Of a stretch of DNA of 6,347 nucleotides, positions 6,136 to 6,347 are shown piece by piece. Position 1 is the first letter of the stretch, and every line of letters begins with the position of its first letter. A program made the position numbers and the translations under genes. Under the pieces are notes generated by a model. That model made no database searches, had not been told where the DNA came from, and saw only the letters and a list, made by a program, of their open reading frames with translations. The stretch is from an uncultured Bacilli bacterium (GTDB taxonomy: Bacteria; Bacillota_I; Bacilli_A; RFN20; CAG-288). The stretch is from assembly GCA_948525355.1 (NCBI GenBank), contig CAOSOP010000073.1, forward strand, positions 1 to 6,347, given 5' to 3'.

Positions 6136-6347
6136 TTATTTTAATAAGTTAGCTTCGCCTTTTTGCGGCTTCACTTCTGGCCAGTTTGAAGGGTAATTTA
6201 TGCCGGTTTGTTGGTCGAAATTCCAGTAATAAGCTGATGTTGTAGGCGTACCTAAGTAGACTCTCGGATTGTACTTTTTCGTACGATTTCCGCTGCTGTA
6301 CGCTAACGAACCAGATGCGTAATTAAAGACATTTAAGCCAGAAACAA
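6136..6347 (-). CDS. C-terminal end of an unidentified protein, partial at right edge
   Basis: On the minus strand an open frame enters from the right edge (first full codon at 6345) and runs 69 residues to TAA at 6138-6136. It contains VSGLNVFNYASGSLAY near its start and SAYYWNFDQQTGINYPSNWP in the middle, ending QKGEANLLK. The composition is rich in Tyr, Asn, Ser, Thr and Trp with few charged residues, as in secreted or cell-surface proteins, though no signal or anchor is visible in this fragment. I do not recognise a family. Coding is supported by uninterrupted length, sensible codons and its position four bases from the convergent stop of the flavoprotein gene. The opposite frames have stops. 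The true start lies outside the window. Confidence 0.6.
   Translation of the reverse strand, partial: VSGLNVFNYASGSLAYSSGNRTKKYNPRVYLGTPTTSAYYWNFDQQTGINYPSNWPEVKPQKGEANLLK

Overview
The window is an AT-rich stretch of bacterial DNA that carries the conserved nusA-infB operon of Gram-positive bacteria on the + strand: rimP, nusA, rnpM (ylxR), ylxQ, infB and rbfA (346-5240). Gene order, strong purine-rich ribosome binding sites and protein sequences all point to the Firmicutes/Mollicutes side. The compact IF-2 (613 aa), the long C-terminal extension on NusA, and the absence of ylxP and truB suggest a reduced, Mollicutes-related lineage such as Erysipelotrichia, RF39-like or Acholeplasma-like bacteria. 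That placement is inference. Every tryptophan is TGG and all reading frames are intact under the standard code. No gene here ends in TGA.

Layout. Positions 1-56 are a GC-rich, hairpin-forming edge segment of unknown nature. Positions 57-219 are AT-rich with no gene I can support. A good vegetative promoter (220-248) precedes a leader of about 90 bases. The leader contains a near-perfect palindrome/hairpin followed by a broken T-tract (303-332), most simply read as an attenuator in front of rimP. Six tightly packed genes follow, with start/stop overlaps at nusA-rnpM, rnpM-ylxQ and ylxQ-infB. A textbook intrinsic terminator (5268-5298) closes the operon after rbfA. A separately transcribed flavodoxin-fold oxidoreductase with a compact four-cysteine motif follows (5412-6131). 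It is tail-to-tail, four bases apart, with the C-terminal end of an unidentified minus-strand protein that runs off the right edge.

How the genes work together. The operon joins transcription elongation and termination (NusA), 30S subunit maturation (RimP, RbfA), translation initiation (IF-2) and two small RNA-binding proteins (RnpM, YlxQ). If the leader hairpin is a NusA-responsive terminator, as described for the equivalent Bacillus subtilis operon, NusA would limit its own operon. The most interesting points are that leader, the 194-residue charged NusA tail that could connect polymerase to other machinery, the altered switch-I motif of IF-2, and the unexplained GC-rich islet at the left edge. 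I see no unprecedented multi-gene system here.
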